Assembly: GCA_964550535.1 (NCBI GenBank) | Contig: CAZJZQ010000016.1 | Span: forward strand, 1 to 37,483 | Source: UBA7672 sp964550535 | GTDB taxonomy: Bacteria; Pseudomonadota; Alphaproteobacteria; Caulobacterales; Hyphomonadaceae | Reading direction: 5' to 3' | Length of the DNA: 37,483 nt | In this document: in pieces, positions 17,517 to 24,973 of the stretch | How the letters are laid out: each line of letters starts with the position of its first letter | Numbering within the stretch: the stretch's first letter is position 1 | Translations under genes and position numbers: made by a program | The notes under the pieces: model-generated | Database searches by the model: none | Told to the model about the DNA's origin: nothing | What the model saw: the letters and a program-made list of their open reading frames with translations, nothing else

Positions 17517-19709
17517 ATGAACCGTCGCCAGTTGCTGATGAGCGGCGCCGCTATTGCGGCTTTTTCCGTGGCCGCAGGCTGCACGCAGGAGGCGGCCGCA
17601 CCGGCGCCGCCCACGCCGCCCGTCGCCAGGAAAGTCCCCAGGACGATCGAGCAGCTCGGCCGCACGCGCGAAGATGAATACCAGTGGATCAAGGACGCGC
17701 GCTGGCAGGAAGTTCTGAAGGACCCCTCCGTTCTCGACCCGGAAATCCGCGCTTATCTGACGGCGGAAAACGCCTACTACGACGCCGTGATGAGCGACAC
17801 GGCCGCCCTGCGCGACAAGCTGTTCGAGGAGATGAAGAACCGCTTCGCCCAGGACGACTCCACCGTTCCGTCGCCGGACGGTCCCTATGCCTATCTGCGC
17901 CGCTTCGCCGCCGGCCAGCCGCAGCCGATCTTCGCCCGCACGCCGCGCGAAGGCGGCGCGGAGGAAATCCTGCTCGACCCGAACCCGCTGGCCGCCGGAA
18001 AGACCTTCTATCGCGTCGGCGGCGCCCGCCATTCGCCAGACCACAAGCTGTTCGCCTATGGCGTGGACGAGCAGGGCTCCGAGGTCTGGACGATCTATGT
18101 GAAGGACCTCGCAACCGGCGAGGTGCTCGCCAACCCCGTCACCGATGGCCATGGCGGCTTCGCCTTCTCGCCCGACAGCGCCTACCTGTTCTGGGTGTGG
18201 CGTGCGGATAATGGCCGCCCGGCGAAAATCTTCCGCCGCCCGGTGCGCGGCGGCCCGGCCGACGACGTGCTGGTCTATGAGGAGAAAGACGCCGGCAAGT
18301 TCATCGGCGTGGGCGTGTCGTCTTCCGGCGCCTACATCATGATCTCGGTTGGGGATCAGGAGACGAGCGAATTCCACATCATCCCGGCCGCGACGCCCAC
18401 CGCCGCGCCGAAACTGTTCGCGGAACGGGTTGTCGGCGAACTCTACTCCCCGGAGCATTTCGACGGCCGCTGGTACATCCTCACCAACACCGGCGGCGCA
18501 GTCGATTTCAAGATCGTCACGGCCCCGCTGAACGACACGAAACGCTCGGCGTGGGTGGACTTCTCTCCGCACCAGCCGGGCCGCTATATCGAGGGCCTGT
18601 TCGCCTTCCAGGATTATCTCGTCCGTCTGGAACGGGCCAACGCCCTGCCGCGCATCGTGATCCGCGACCGCGCCTCCGGGGCCGAGAAGGTGATCGAGCA
18701 GGCTGAAGCCGCATTCACGCTCGGCGGCGGCGGCGGTTACGAGTTCGACACCACGACGCTGCGCTACACCTACCAGTCGCCCGCGACGCCCACCCAGACC
18801 ATCGACTACAACATGGCCACGGGCGAATCGGTTGTCCGTAAGACGCAGGAAGTGCCCACGGGTCACGATCCCTCGAAATACACGGTCGAGCGTTTCTCGG
18901 CGAAAGCGTCTGACGGCGCCGAAGTGCCCGTTACGGTGCTGCGCCTCGCCAGCACGCCGATGGATGGTTCGGCTCCCGTGCTGCTCTACGGGTACGGCTC
19001 GTATGGCTCCAGCTCGGAAGCGTCGTTCAACGTTGTCCGTCTGTCGCTGGTGGATCGCGGCTGGATGTGGGTCATCGCTCACGTTCGCGGCGGCGCGGAG
19101 CGCGGCTGGGACTGGTTCGCGCAGGGCCGGAAAGACAAGAAGAAAAACTCCTTCACCGACTTCGTCACGGTGGCGGAGGATCTCGTGGCGAAGAAATACA
19201 CCTCGGCTGGCCGCATTGTCGGCATGGGCCGGTCCGCTGGCGGCCTGCTCATGGGCGGGGCGATCATCACCGCGCCGGACGGCCTGTTCGGCGGCTATGT
19301 CGCCGGCGTGCCCTTCGTCGACGTCATCAACACGATGAGCGATACCGACCTGCCGCTCACCCCCGGCGAATGGCCGGAGTGGGGCAACCCGCTGACCGAC
19401 GCGGCGGCCTATGACTACATCGCCAGCTACAGCCCGTACGACAACCTGACCGACCGGCCGTATCCGCCCATCCTGGCGACCGGCGGCCTGTCCGATCCGC
19501 GCGTCACCTATTGGGAGCCGGCGAAGTTCATCGCCCGGATCCGCGACCGCGCGCCGAATGGCGGGCCGTACCTGCTGAATATCGACATGACCTCCGGCCA
19601 CAGCGGCGGCGGCGGACGCTTCGACCGCCTCAAGGACGAGGCCCGCGACTTCGCCTTCGCCATGAAGGCGCTGGGCGCCGAGGAGGCCGGCCGGCCGCTC
19701 AAGGGCTGA
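17517..19709 (+). CDS. S9 family oligopeptidase (PtrB/prolyl-oligopeptidase type), exported lipoprotein
   Basis: S9A peptidases cleave short peptides, after basic residues in oligopeptidase B. The 730-residue product begins MNRRQLLMSGAAIAAFSVAAGC, a twin-arginine-like signal ending in a lipobox with Cys22, so the enzyme should be exported and lipid-anchored. A beta-propeller follows (ENAYYDAVMSD, YAYLRRFAAGQPQPIFAR, VGGARHSPDHKLFAYGVDEQGSE), then the alpha/beta hydrolase domain from about 460 (APVLLYGYGSYGSS, HVRGGAERG). The catalytic triad is Ser573 in GRSAGG, Asp660 in LSDPRV and His695 in SGHSGG. ATG at 17517 has AAGGGG seven bases upstream. Its stop lies 3 bp from that of leuB, which converges on it. 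Many homologues are cytoplasmic, so export is the notable point. Confidence 0.92.
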   Translation: MNRRQLLMSGAAIAAFSVAAGCTQEAAAPAPPTPPVARKVPRTIEQLGRTREDEYQWIKDARWQEVLKDPSVLDPEIRAYLTAENAYYDAVMSDTAALRDKLFEEMKNRFAQDDSTVPSPDGPYAYLRRFAAGQPQPIFARTPREGGAEEILLDPNPLAAGKTFYRVGGARHSPDHKLFAYGVDEQGSEVWTIYVKDLATGEVLANPVTDGHGGFAFSPDSAYLFWVWRADNGRPAKIFRRPVRGGPADDVLVYEEKDAGKFIGVGVSSSGAYIMISVGDQETSEFHIIPAATPTAAPKLFAERVVGELYSPEHFDGRWYILTNTGGAVDFKIVTAPLNDTKRSAWVDFSPHQPGRYIEGLFAFQDYLVRLERANALPRIVIRDRASGAEKVIEQAEAAFTLGGGGGYEFDTTTLRYTYQSPATPTQTIDYNMATGESVVRKTQEVPTGHDPSKYTVERFSAKASDGAEVPVTVLRLASTPMDGSAPVLLYGYGSYGSSSEASFNVVRLSLVDRGWMWVIAHVRGGAERGWDWFAQGRKDKKKNSFTDFVTVAEDLVAKKYTSAGRIVGMGRSAGGLLMGGAIITAPDGLFGGYVAGVPFVDVINTMSDTDLPLTPGEWPEWGNPLTDAAAYDYIASYSPYDNLTDRPYPPILATGGLSDPRVTYWEPAKFIARIRDRAPNGGPYLLNIDMTSGHSGGGGRFDRLKDEARDFAFAMKALGAEEAGRPLKG

Positions 19710-19712
19710 TAC

Positions 19713-20795
19713 CTAGAGATTGTTCAGGATCGCATCGCCCATCTGGCGGGTGGAGAGCTGGCCGCCCAGATCGGCGGTGCGGGCGCCCGCCTCCAGCGCC
19801 TTGCCCACGGCGGTCCAGATGCGGTCGGCGGCGTCCGCCCGGTCGAGGCTCCAGCGCAGCGCCATCTCCAGCGACAGGATGGCGGCGCAGGGATTGGCCA
19901 GCCCCTTGCCCGCAATGTCCGGCGCCGAGCCGTGCACCGGCTCATAAAGCCCCGGCGTGCCCGGATCGCCGAGAGCGGCGGAGGGCAGCATACCGATCGA
20001 GCCGGTCAGCATCGAAGCCTCATCCGACAAGACGTCGCCAAACAGGTTGTCGGCCAGAAGCACGTTGATGTCTTTCGGCGCCTTCACCAGATGCATCGCG
20101 GCGGCGTCGGCCAGCATGTGGTCGAGCGGCACATCGGCGAAGCTTTCCTTGTGCAGCTTCGTGACTTCCTCGCGCCACAGCACGCCGGACTCCATCACGT
20201 TGGATTTCTCGCAGCTCAGCACGCCGCCGAACCTGCCGCCCTTGCCCTTGCGCCCGCGCGCCAGTTCGAAGGCGACACGCGCCACGCGGCGGATTTCGCT
20301 GGTGGTGTAGCTCTGGGTGTCGACGCCGATGCGTTCGCCATTGGGCAATTGCCGGATTTCCTTGGGCTGTCCGAAATAGACGCCCGAGGTCAGCTCCCGC
20401 ACGATCAGCAGGTCGAGGCCTTCGACGAGGTGTTGCTTCAGCGCCGACGACGAAGCCAAAGCCGGGAAGCAATAGGCCGGGCGCAGGTTCGCATAGACGT
20501 CCAGCTCCTTGCGCATCGACAGCAACCCCGCCTCGGGGCGCAGATGGCGCGGCACGCCATCCCATTTCGGCCCGCCCACGGCGCCCATCAGGATCGCGTC
20601 GCACTGTTTCGCGCGGGCCAGCACGGCGGCGGTCAGCGGTTCGCCATGCAGGTCATAGCTGGCGCCGCCGAAGGGGGCCTCTTCGAGCCGCAGGTCCGGC
20701 GCGACAATTTCGGCCACCCGGCGGGTTTCCGCGATCACTTCCGGGCCGATCCCGTCGCCGGGCAGGAGAAGCAGGGTTTGCGGTGTTGTGGTCAT
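19713..20795 (-). CDS. leuB: 3-isopropylmalate dehydrogenase
   Basis: LeuB oxidatively decarboxylates 3-isopropylmalate with NAD, the third step of leucine synthesis, in the cytoplasm. The 360-residue product has the usual family length. Visible motifs are LLLLPGDGIGPEVIAE at the start, LLSMRKELDVYANLRPA, VRELTSGVYFGQP, SCEKSNVMESGVLW, and the metal/substrate signature NLFGDVLSDEASMLTGSIGMLPSA, then YEPVHGSAPDIAGKGLANP. The ATG at 20795 is preceded by AGAGG, which lies in the right arm of a 7-bp hairpin. It follows the small membrane-protein gene by 40 bp and probably shares a transcript with leuD. leuC lies some 10 kb away on the same strand. Confidence 0.97.
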   Translation of the reverse strand: MTTTPQTLLLLPGDGIGPEVIAETRRVAEIVAPDLRLEEAPFGGASYDLHGEPLTAAVLARAKQCDAILMGAVGGPKWDGVPRHLRPEAGLLSMRKELDVYANLRPAYCFPALASSSALKQHLVEGLDLLIVRELTSGVYFGQPKEIRQLPNGERIGVDTQSYTTSEIRRVARVAFELARGRKGKGGRFGGVLSCEKSNVMESGVLWREEVTKLHKESFADVPLDHMLADAAAMHLVKAPKDINVLLADNLFGDVLSDEASMLTGSIGMLPSAALGDPGTPGLYEPVHGSAPDIAGKGLANPCAAILSLEMALRWSLDRADAADRIWTAVGKALEAGARTADLGGQLSTRQMGDAILNNL

Positions 20796-20798
20796 CGG

Positions 20799-20824
20799 GG
20801 CCTCTGGGCGTCTTCAAAGAGGCC
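20799..20824 (-). promoter_or_regulatory. leuB: Hairpin in the leuB leader covering the ribosome-binding site
   Basis: On the minus strand GGCCTCT pairs with AGAGGCC across a 12-base loop. The right arm contains AGAGG, the likely Shine-Dalgarno, 3-4 bases before the leuB ATG. Folding would hide it, so translation of leuB may depend on ribosomes arriving from the upstream gene. No T-run, so not a terminator. Confidence 0.5.
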
Positions 20825-20835
20825 GGAGGCTTACA

Positions 20836-21267
20836 TCAGCCGGTTGCGGCCCGTCCATGCCCGCCGGCGTAGCCGCGCCGTTTCGTGCGATTGGCGTGGA
20901 TCGCCGCCCACGCCGCGCCCACGATCAGCGAAACCAGCAACGCCGCCATGATCCATGGCGTCGCGGGGCCGTCGATCCAGCCAAATTGGTTCAGCACCAG
21001 ATAGGAGAGCTGGAAAGGGATGAACCAGGCAAACCCGAAGGCCATGACAGCCCTCAGCTCGGTCGCGGCCCAGGGTGACTTTCCATCTTGCCCCGCCTCC
21101 GGGCTGGTCAGTCCGATGAACACGGCCGCAAGCGGCAGGGTGCTCGCAACGAGGGGCAGGCGGGCCAGCAGTCCCTCGGGCATGGCCAGCACCCAGTTGG
21201 CGATCGCCAGCCCCAACCCCACGCCGAACGCCAGCCACGATGCGATCAGAAATCCCCGCGAAATCAT
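20836..21267 (-). CDS. Small four-helix membrane protein, unknown function
   Basis: I do not recognise the family. The 143-residue product has four hydrophobic segments: about 5-27 (FLIASWLAFGVGLGLAIANWVL), 36-54, 71-92 (AVMAFGFAWFIPFQLSYLVL) and 103-124 (PWIMAALLVSLIVGAAWAA). A basic tail HANRTKRRGYAGGHGR follows, probably cytoplasmic. ATG at 21267 has AAGGGTG seven bases upstream. It sits between the ABM-domain gene and leuB on the same strand and is probably part of that transcript. Nothing in its sequence ties it to leucine synthesis. Confidence 0.8.
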   Translation of the reverse strand: MISRGFLIASWLAFGVGLGLAIANWVLAMPEGLLARLPLVASTLPLAAVFIGLTSPEAGQDGKSPWAATELRAVMAFGFAWFIPFQLSYLVLNQFGWIDGPATPWIMAALLVSLIVGAAWAAIHANRTKRRGYAGGHGRAATG

Positions 21268-21373
21268 GCGCCGTCACCCTTGCTGCTGGCGATCATGGTG
21301 TACGCGGCAGGGCCGGATAACAATCAGGGCGGTCCCTGCAATGAGTGTCGCCAGCGTCAAGCGCGCGGCGCGC

Positions 21374-21664
21374 TCAGAAAGCTTCCGGTTCGGCCTCGTA
21401 CATACGCAGGCTCCGGTCACTGATGCGCAGCTTCAGCCACCCGGCGCGCCAGTCGCGGATGTGTTCGGAGGCAAAGTGGGCCGCCAGCGCCTCGCGCGTT
21501 TCCCACCGCTCGACGACATGGATCAGCGTCGGGTCCAGCAGGTCGATGGCGTAGTGATAGGCGATACAGCCCGGCTCGGCGCGAGAGGCGGTAATCATGA
21601 CAATCATGGAGGGCAGGGCGGCCGCCAGATCCGGCACGCGGATCGTGCCTTCGACGACGATCAT
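21374..21664 (-). CDS. ABM-domain (antibiotic biosynthesis monooxygenase-like) protein
   Basis: The 96-residue product has the size and pattern of the dimeric alpha-beta ABM fold: a first strand MIVVEGTIRV, a helix DLAAALPSMIVMITASRAEPGCIAYHYA, then HVVERWETREALAAHFASEHIRDW, the family's conserved E-x-W...H region. Such proteins include quinol monooxygenases (YgiN type) and many enzymes of unknown substrate. The ATG at 21664 starts four bases after the leuD stop codon, with TAAGG just upstream, so translation is very likely coupled to leuD. A longer frame from 21709 runs back into leuD and was not used. Confidence 0.85.
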   Translation of the reverse strand: MIVVEGTIRVPDLAAALPSMIVMITASRAEPGCIAYHYAIDLLDPTLIHVVERWETREALAAHFASEHIRDWRAGWLKLRISDRSLRMYEAEPEAF

Positions 21665-21668
21665 CGCC

Positions 21669-22274
21669 TTACGCCAGCCAGGGCGTGGCCAGCTTGCGCT
21701 GGTCTTCATAGCGGCTGATGTCGCCAGCGTGCGTCAGGCTCTCGCCGATATCGTCAAGCCCGGCGATCAGCGCGGCCTTGCGGCCCTGGTCGATGTCGAA
21801 GCGATGAATGCCGCCATCGGGCGCCGTAACGGTCTGGGCTTCGAGGTCCACGGTAAAGACATGGTTCGGTCCGCCCGCCTGCGCCATCAGACTGTCCACC
21901 GCTTCGCGCGGCAGGACGATGGGCAGAATGCCGTTCTTGAAACAGTTGTTGTAGAAAATGTCCGCGAAGCTCGGCGCGATAACACAGGTCAGCCCCTGAT
22001 CGAGCAACGCCCACGGCGCATGTTCGCGCGATGAACCGCAGCCGAAATTTTCCTTGGCGATCAGGATCTGCGCCTTGGCGTAGGCTGGCTTGTTCAGCAC
22101 GAAGCCGGGATCAGGCGACCCGTCCGGACGCGTCTTGAGTTCATAGAACAGGCCCTTCGACAGCCCCTCGCGCGAGACGGTTTTCAGGAACTGTTTCGGG
22201 ATGATCATGTCCGTGTCGATGTTGGCTATCGGCAGCGGCGCGGCGGTTCCGGTGATCTGGGTAAACGGCTTCAT
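21669..22274 (-). CDS. leuD: 3-isopropylmalate dehydratase small subunit
   Basis: LeuD is the swivelling small subunit of isopropylmalate isomerase and works with LeuC to convert 2- into 3-isopropylmalate. The 201-residue product has the typical length and motifs: NIDTDMIIPKQFLK at about 18-31, AKENFGCGSSREHAPWAL, and APSFADIFYNNCFKNGILP. The ATG at 22274 overlaps the stop codon of the upstream VOC gene (ATGA), which marks translational coupling. The partner leuC lies 9.7 kb away on the same strand, so the two subunits are probably made from separate transcripts, less common than an adjacent leuCD pair. Confidence 0.97.
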   Translation of the reverse strand: MKPFTQITGTAAPLPIANIDTDMIIPKQFLKTVSREGLSKGLFYELKTRPDGSPDPGFVLNKPAYAKAQILIAKENFGCGSSREHAPWALLDQGLTCVIAPSFADIFYNNCFKNGILPIVLPREAVDSLMAQAGGPNHVFTVDLEAQTVTAPDGGIHRFDIDQGRKAALIAGLDDIGESLTHAGDISRYEDQRKLATPWLA

Positions 22275-23131
22275 GCCGCGCCCTTAGCGGGTTCAGCGGA
22301 CAGGATCAATGTGGGCGTGTTCATCGTGCCGTCGCGCACGGTGAAAACGCGCGTGCCCGGCCGCCGCCCGGGCCGGATCGGGGTGATGGCAAGCCCGGCT
22401 TTGGTCAGCCTTACGTGCGTTGCGTCGATATCCGCGGTCCGCCAGCTCAGCCCCCACAGCCGGTCAGGCTGGTTCCCGGGACCGGCGGATAGCTTGTGCG
22501 CCAGTTCGACCGTCAGGCCGCCAATACGGAAGAACATCAGCCGCATGTCCCAGTCCGAATTGGACCGGTCGAGCGCGAAGCGCAGGCCCAGCCTGGCGCC
22601 ATACAGCGCCGCCGCCCGGTCCGGGTTGGCGGTGTTGACCACGACATGGTCCAGCGCCGTGATTGTTCCGGCCGGTCCCGCCTTGTAGGCGACCGGATCA
22701 TCCGCCCGGCGTTGCAGAACAAAAACACGCACGCCATGCGTGACGGATTCGTCCAGGCGGAAGCGCTGCCAGTAGCGGGCGCGGGCGGTGAAAGGATCAA
22801 CGCTCTCGGCTGTCGCCACCTCGTCGGGTTTCAGACCGCGACGGTCGAGCAGTGTACGCGTTGCTGCGATGCCGGCGGAGGCGAAGACAAGCGATTTGAG
22901 CCCCGGCCCCTCGCTGTCGAGCATGCCGTGCAACCGGCGCGAGGCCGGCCCCGTCCCGCTAGGCGCCAGCAACTCCAGGGCGGTGTTCTCCAGTTGGAAC
23001 ATCACGCTCGCCGATCCGGCAGCGTCCTGCGAGCGCCAGTCCGGTTCACGGCCGAGCAGGGCGGCATAGGCCGCTTCACCCTGGTCGATCGACGGGCAGA
23101 CGAGAACGGCGTGGTCCAGACCGGTGATCAT
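22271..23131 (-). CDS. VOC (glyoxalase-like) superfamily protein with two tandem domains
   Basis: The 286-residue product contains two vicinal-oxygen-chelate modules. The first begins ITGLDHAVLVCPSIDQGEAAYAALLG and the second TITALDHVVVNTANPDRAAALYGARLGLRF at about residue 160. The His of each LDH and the ELAH/LELLAP strands match VOC metal-ligand positions. The arrangement resembles the glyoxalase-like (PF13468) branch; the substrate is unknown. ATG at 23131 is used; a TTG at 23140 is also possible and neither has a strong ribosome-binding site. The stop overlaps the leuD start, so it is co-translated with leuD. A role linked to leucine synthesis is only suggested by position. Confidence 0.85.
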   Translation of the reverse strand: MITGLDHAVLVCPSIDQGEAAYAALLGREPDWRSQDAAGSASVMFQLENTALELLAPSGTGPASRRLHGMLDSEGPGLKSLVFASAGIAATRTLLDRRGLKPDEVATAESVDPFTARARYWQRFRLDESVTHGVRVFVLQRRADDPVAYKAGPAGTITALDHVVVNTANPDRAAALYGARLGLRFALDRSNSDWDMRLMFFRIGGLTVELAHKLSAGPGNQPDRLWGLSWRTADIDATHVRLTKAGLAITPIRPGRRPGTRVFTVRDGTMNTPTLILSAEPAKGAA

Positions 23132-23152
23132 GTCAGACAATCATCCAGGCAG

Positions 23153-23827
23153 TCATGCGGGTGAGCGGAAGGATTCCAGCGCGCGAATCTGGGAACCATC
23201 CTTCGCGAAATTGGCGGGAGCAAGCCACTGTCCGAGTGCGGCGTCCAGCGCTGGCCATTCGTCACCGGTGATCGAATACCAGGCGGTGTCGCGCGACCGG
23301 CCCTTGGTGACCATGTCATTCCGGAACACGCCCTCGAAGCGGAAGCCGAAACGCTCGGCCGCCCGGCGCGAGGCGGCGTTGCTGGTGTCGCACTTCCACT
23401 CATAGCGGCGATAGCCGAGCGAGAAAACATGAGCGGCCATCAGTTGCAGCGTTTCCGTCGCCTCCGGCGTACGGCGCAGGCGCGGGCCAAACGCGACGCA
23501 TCCGATCTCGGCTGAGCCGTGCGCCTCGCGTATGCGCATATAGGCCGCCATGCCCAGCACATCGCCGCTCATACGCGACAGGATCGTCATTGTGCGCCAG
23601 CGTTCCTTGTCGTGCTGGGTCTCCAGCATGCGGCTCAAGGAATCCTCATCCGTGAATGACCCCACCGGCATCCAGTCCCAGACGCCCGCATTAACCTCTC
23701 CGCCCACAGCCGCGAAAAGTCCGGCGCCGTGCCTGGCCGCATTGAAAGGTTCAAGACGCACGCGCGCGCCGCCCAGCACGGAAAGGCCGGGCTCCGGACA
23801 GGGCGACCATGATGAAAGTTCCGTCAT
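23153..23827 (-). CDS. GNAT family N-acetyltransferase (RimJ/RimL-like)
   Basis: GNAT enzymes move an acetyl group from acetyl-CoA to an amine. The 224-residue product matches the RimJ/RimL-type branch: VRLEPFNAARHGAGLFAA near the start, MSGDVLGMAAYMRI, AEIGCVAFGPRLRRTPEATET (the acetyl-CoA loop region), and YEWKCDTSNAASRRAAERFGFRFEGVFRN, followed by the family-typical S-R-D-T-A-W-Y-S. ATG at 23827 gives the family length; the longer frame to 23959 adds basic residues unlike GNAT. No strong ribosome-binding site is visible. It precedes the VOC gene by 21 bp, so it may be the first gene of the leuD-leuB run. Substrate unknown. Confidence 0.88.
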   Translation of the reverse strand: MTELSSWSPCPEPGLSVLGGARVRLEPFNAARHGAGLFAAVGGEVNAGVWDWMPVGSFTDEDSLSRMLETQHDKERWRTMTILSRMSGDVLGMAAYMRIREAHGSAEIGCVAFGPRLRRTPEATETLQLMAAHVFSLGYRRYEWKCDTSNAASRRAAERFGFRFEGVFRNDMVTKGRSRDTAWYSITGDEWPALDAALGQWLAPANFAKDGSQIRALESFRSPA

Positions 23828-24262
23828 GCTGCGCTGTAGGGCGCGGCGCGGAGGGTGACAAGCGAATCGCAGGCGCCGGTTTACTCGTCCGGCGAGCACG
23901 TGCTTGCAGCGCGCATTGTGTTTCATAAAATTACATCGAACTCCGAAGCGGCCCCGCAACGGTTTTCAGGTAGAGTTTATATCGTGACCGGAGATCGCCC
24001 TCGCGCAGGCGCCGGTCTCAACGGGTTCCAGCGATGGTGCATCGTGCACGCCAGCAGCGGCGCGAAAGTCACACTCGCCGGTGAACTGAACAACGGTTCA
24101 TTCCCGTGGCGAAGCGCGTTCCCAAATGTCGTGGAAACGGCGCCGTTGCGCCAATTGCTGTCCTAGTCCCGCCCGGGTCGCATGGCCTGATCGTGGCATC
24201 GGAACTGAAATTCAAGTCAGGGGTTCGCTTCCTGACGCGAAGAGGAAGGGAAGGCGACGGAA
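23828..24262. other. 435-bp divergent intergenic region
   Basis: This is the longest stretch without a confident gene. It separates the divergent GNAT and hemolysin III genes and is less GC-rich than the flanks, with an A/T-rich patch at about 23925-23950 that could hold promoters for either side. A 103-codon plus-strand frame from GTG at 23855 has weak third-position GC bias and no family look. I see no tRNA or clear hairpin terminator. Confidence 0.5.
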
Positions 24263-24952
24263 ATGACGGCCCCTCGCACAGCACAAGCCAGGATGACCTC
24301 GGAGACCTATTGGTACCCGCAGTCCCGCCGGATTGAGTGGCTGGCGGATGTCGTTGTTCACGTCATCGGTCTCGCTCTCGCTGTCGTCGGCTGCGTGCTT
24401 CTCGTTGTCACGGCGGCCACGGCCGGCAGCGCGAAACTCACCGCGGGTCTGATCATCTACTCCGCCGGTCTGCTCGCGATGCTGGGGTGCTCCACCCTCT
24501 ACAATGCAAACACCAACCAGAAGCTCGCCGCGCTGCTTGAGCGGTTCGATCTGTCGGCGATCTTCGTCATGATCGCCGGTTCCTACACGCCGATCATGCT
24601 GGCCAAGCTTGACGGTCCGCTGGCGTGGACGGTGCTCGCTGTGGTGTGGGTTGTGGCGCTGGCTGGCGTTGCAATGAACCTGCTGGCCCGTTGGAACGCG
24701 CCGCGTGTTTATATCGCGCTCTACCTTGTGCTGGGCTGGGCCGCGCTGACGGTCGTGGACCAGTTGATCCACAACCTGTCGCCCGTCGGGCTCGCCCTGC
24801 TTGCGGCCGGCGGTCTGCTTTACACGATTGGCGTCGTCTTCCATGTGAACAAGAAGCTGCCGTTCAACTCTGCGATCTGGCACGGCTTTGTGGTCGCGGC
24901 GGCGTCCTGCCACTTCCTGGCGATCTATCTGGATGTGGCGCAATCTATTTAG
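24263..24952 (+). CDS. Hemolysin III / PAQR family membrane protein
   Basis: The 229-residue product has about seven hydrophobic segments starting near residue 27 (LADVVVHVIGLALAVVGCVLLVV). It carries HlyIII landmarks: CSTLYNANTN, then FDLSAIFVMIAGSYTPIML, LLYTIGVVFHVNKK and a final IWHGFVVAAASCHFLAIYL. Canonical members have His after LY and DH before S-x-I-x; here these are Asn and Leu. The first putative metal ligand is therefore missing, while the C-terminal His residues remain. PAQR-like proteins include ceramidase-like receptors and the membrane-homeostasis protein TrhA; haemolysis is not implied. ATG at 24263 has AAGG upstream; an in-frame ATG eleven codons later is possible. It converges on phaZ with 21 bp between stops. 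Confidence 0.88.
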   Translation: MTAPRTAQARMTSETYWYPQSRRIEWLADVVVHVIGLALAVVGCVLLVVTAATAGSAKLTAGLIIYSAGLLAMLGCSTLYNANTNQKLAALLERFDLSAIFVMIAGSYTPIMLAKLDGPLAWTVLAVVWVVALAGVAMNLLARWNAPRVYIALYLVLGWAALTVVDQLIHNLSPVGLALLAAGGLLYTIGVVFHVNKKLPFNSAIWHGFVVAAASCHFLAIYLDVAQSI

Positions 24953-24973
24953 CGGCAGGCGACCCGGAGGCGG

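Noticed and set aside
14760..19601. A 1613-codon open frame on the minus strand across mutS and the S9 peptidase
   Set aside because: It is antisense to two certain genes. Its length follows from the GC-rich codon bias of the plus strand, and its product is low-complexity Arg/Gly/His-rich with no family motif.
23855..24166. A possible 103-residue gene between GNAT and hemolysin III
   Set aside because: GTG start without a ribosome-binding site, weak third-position GC bias, no family features. It cannot be fully excluded.
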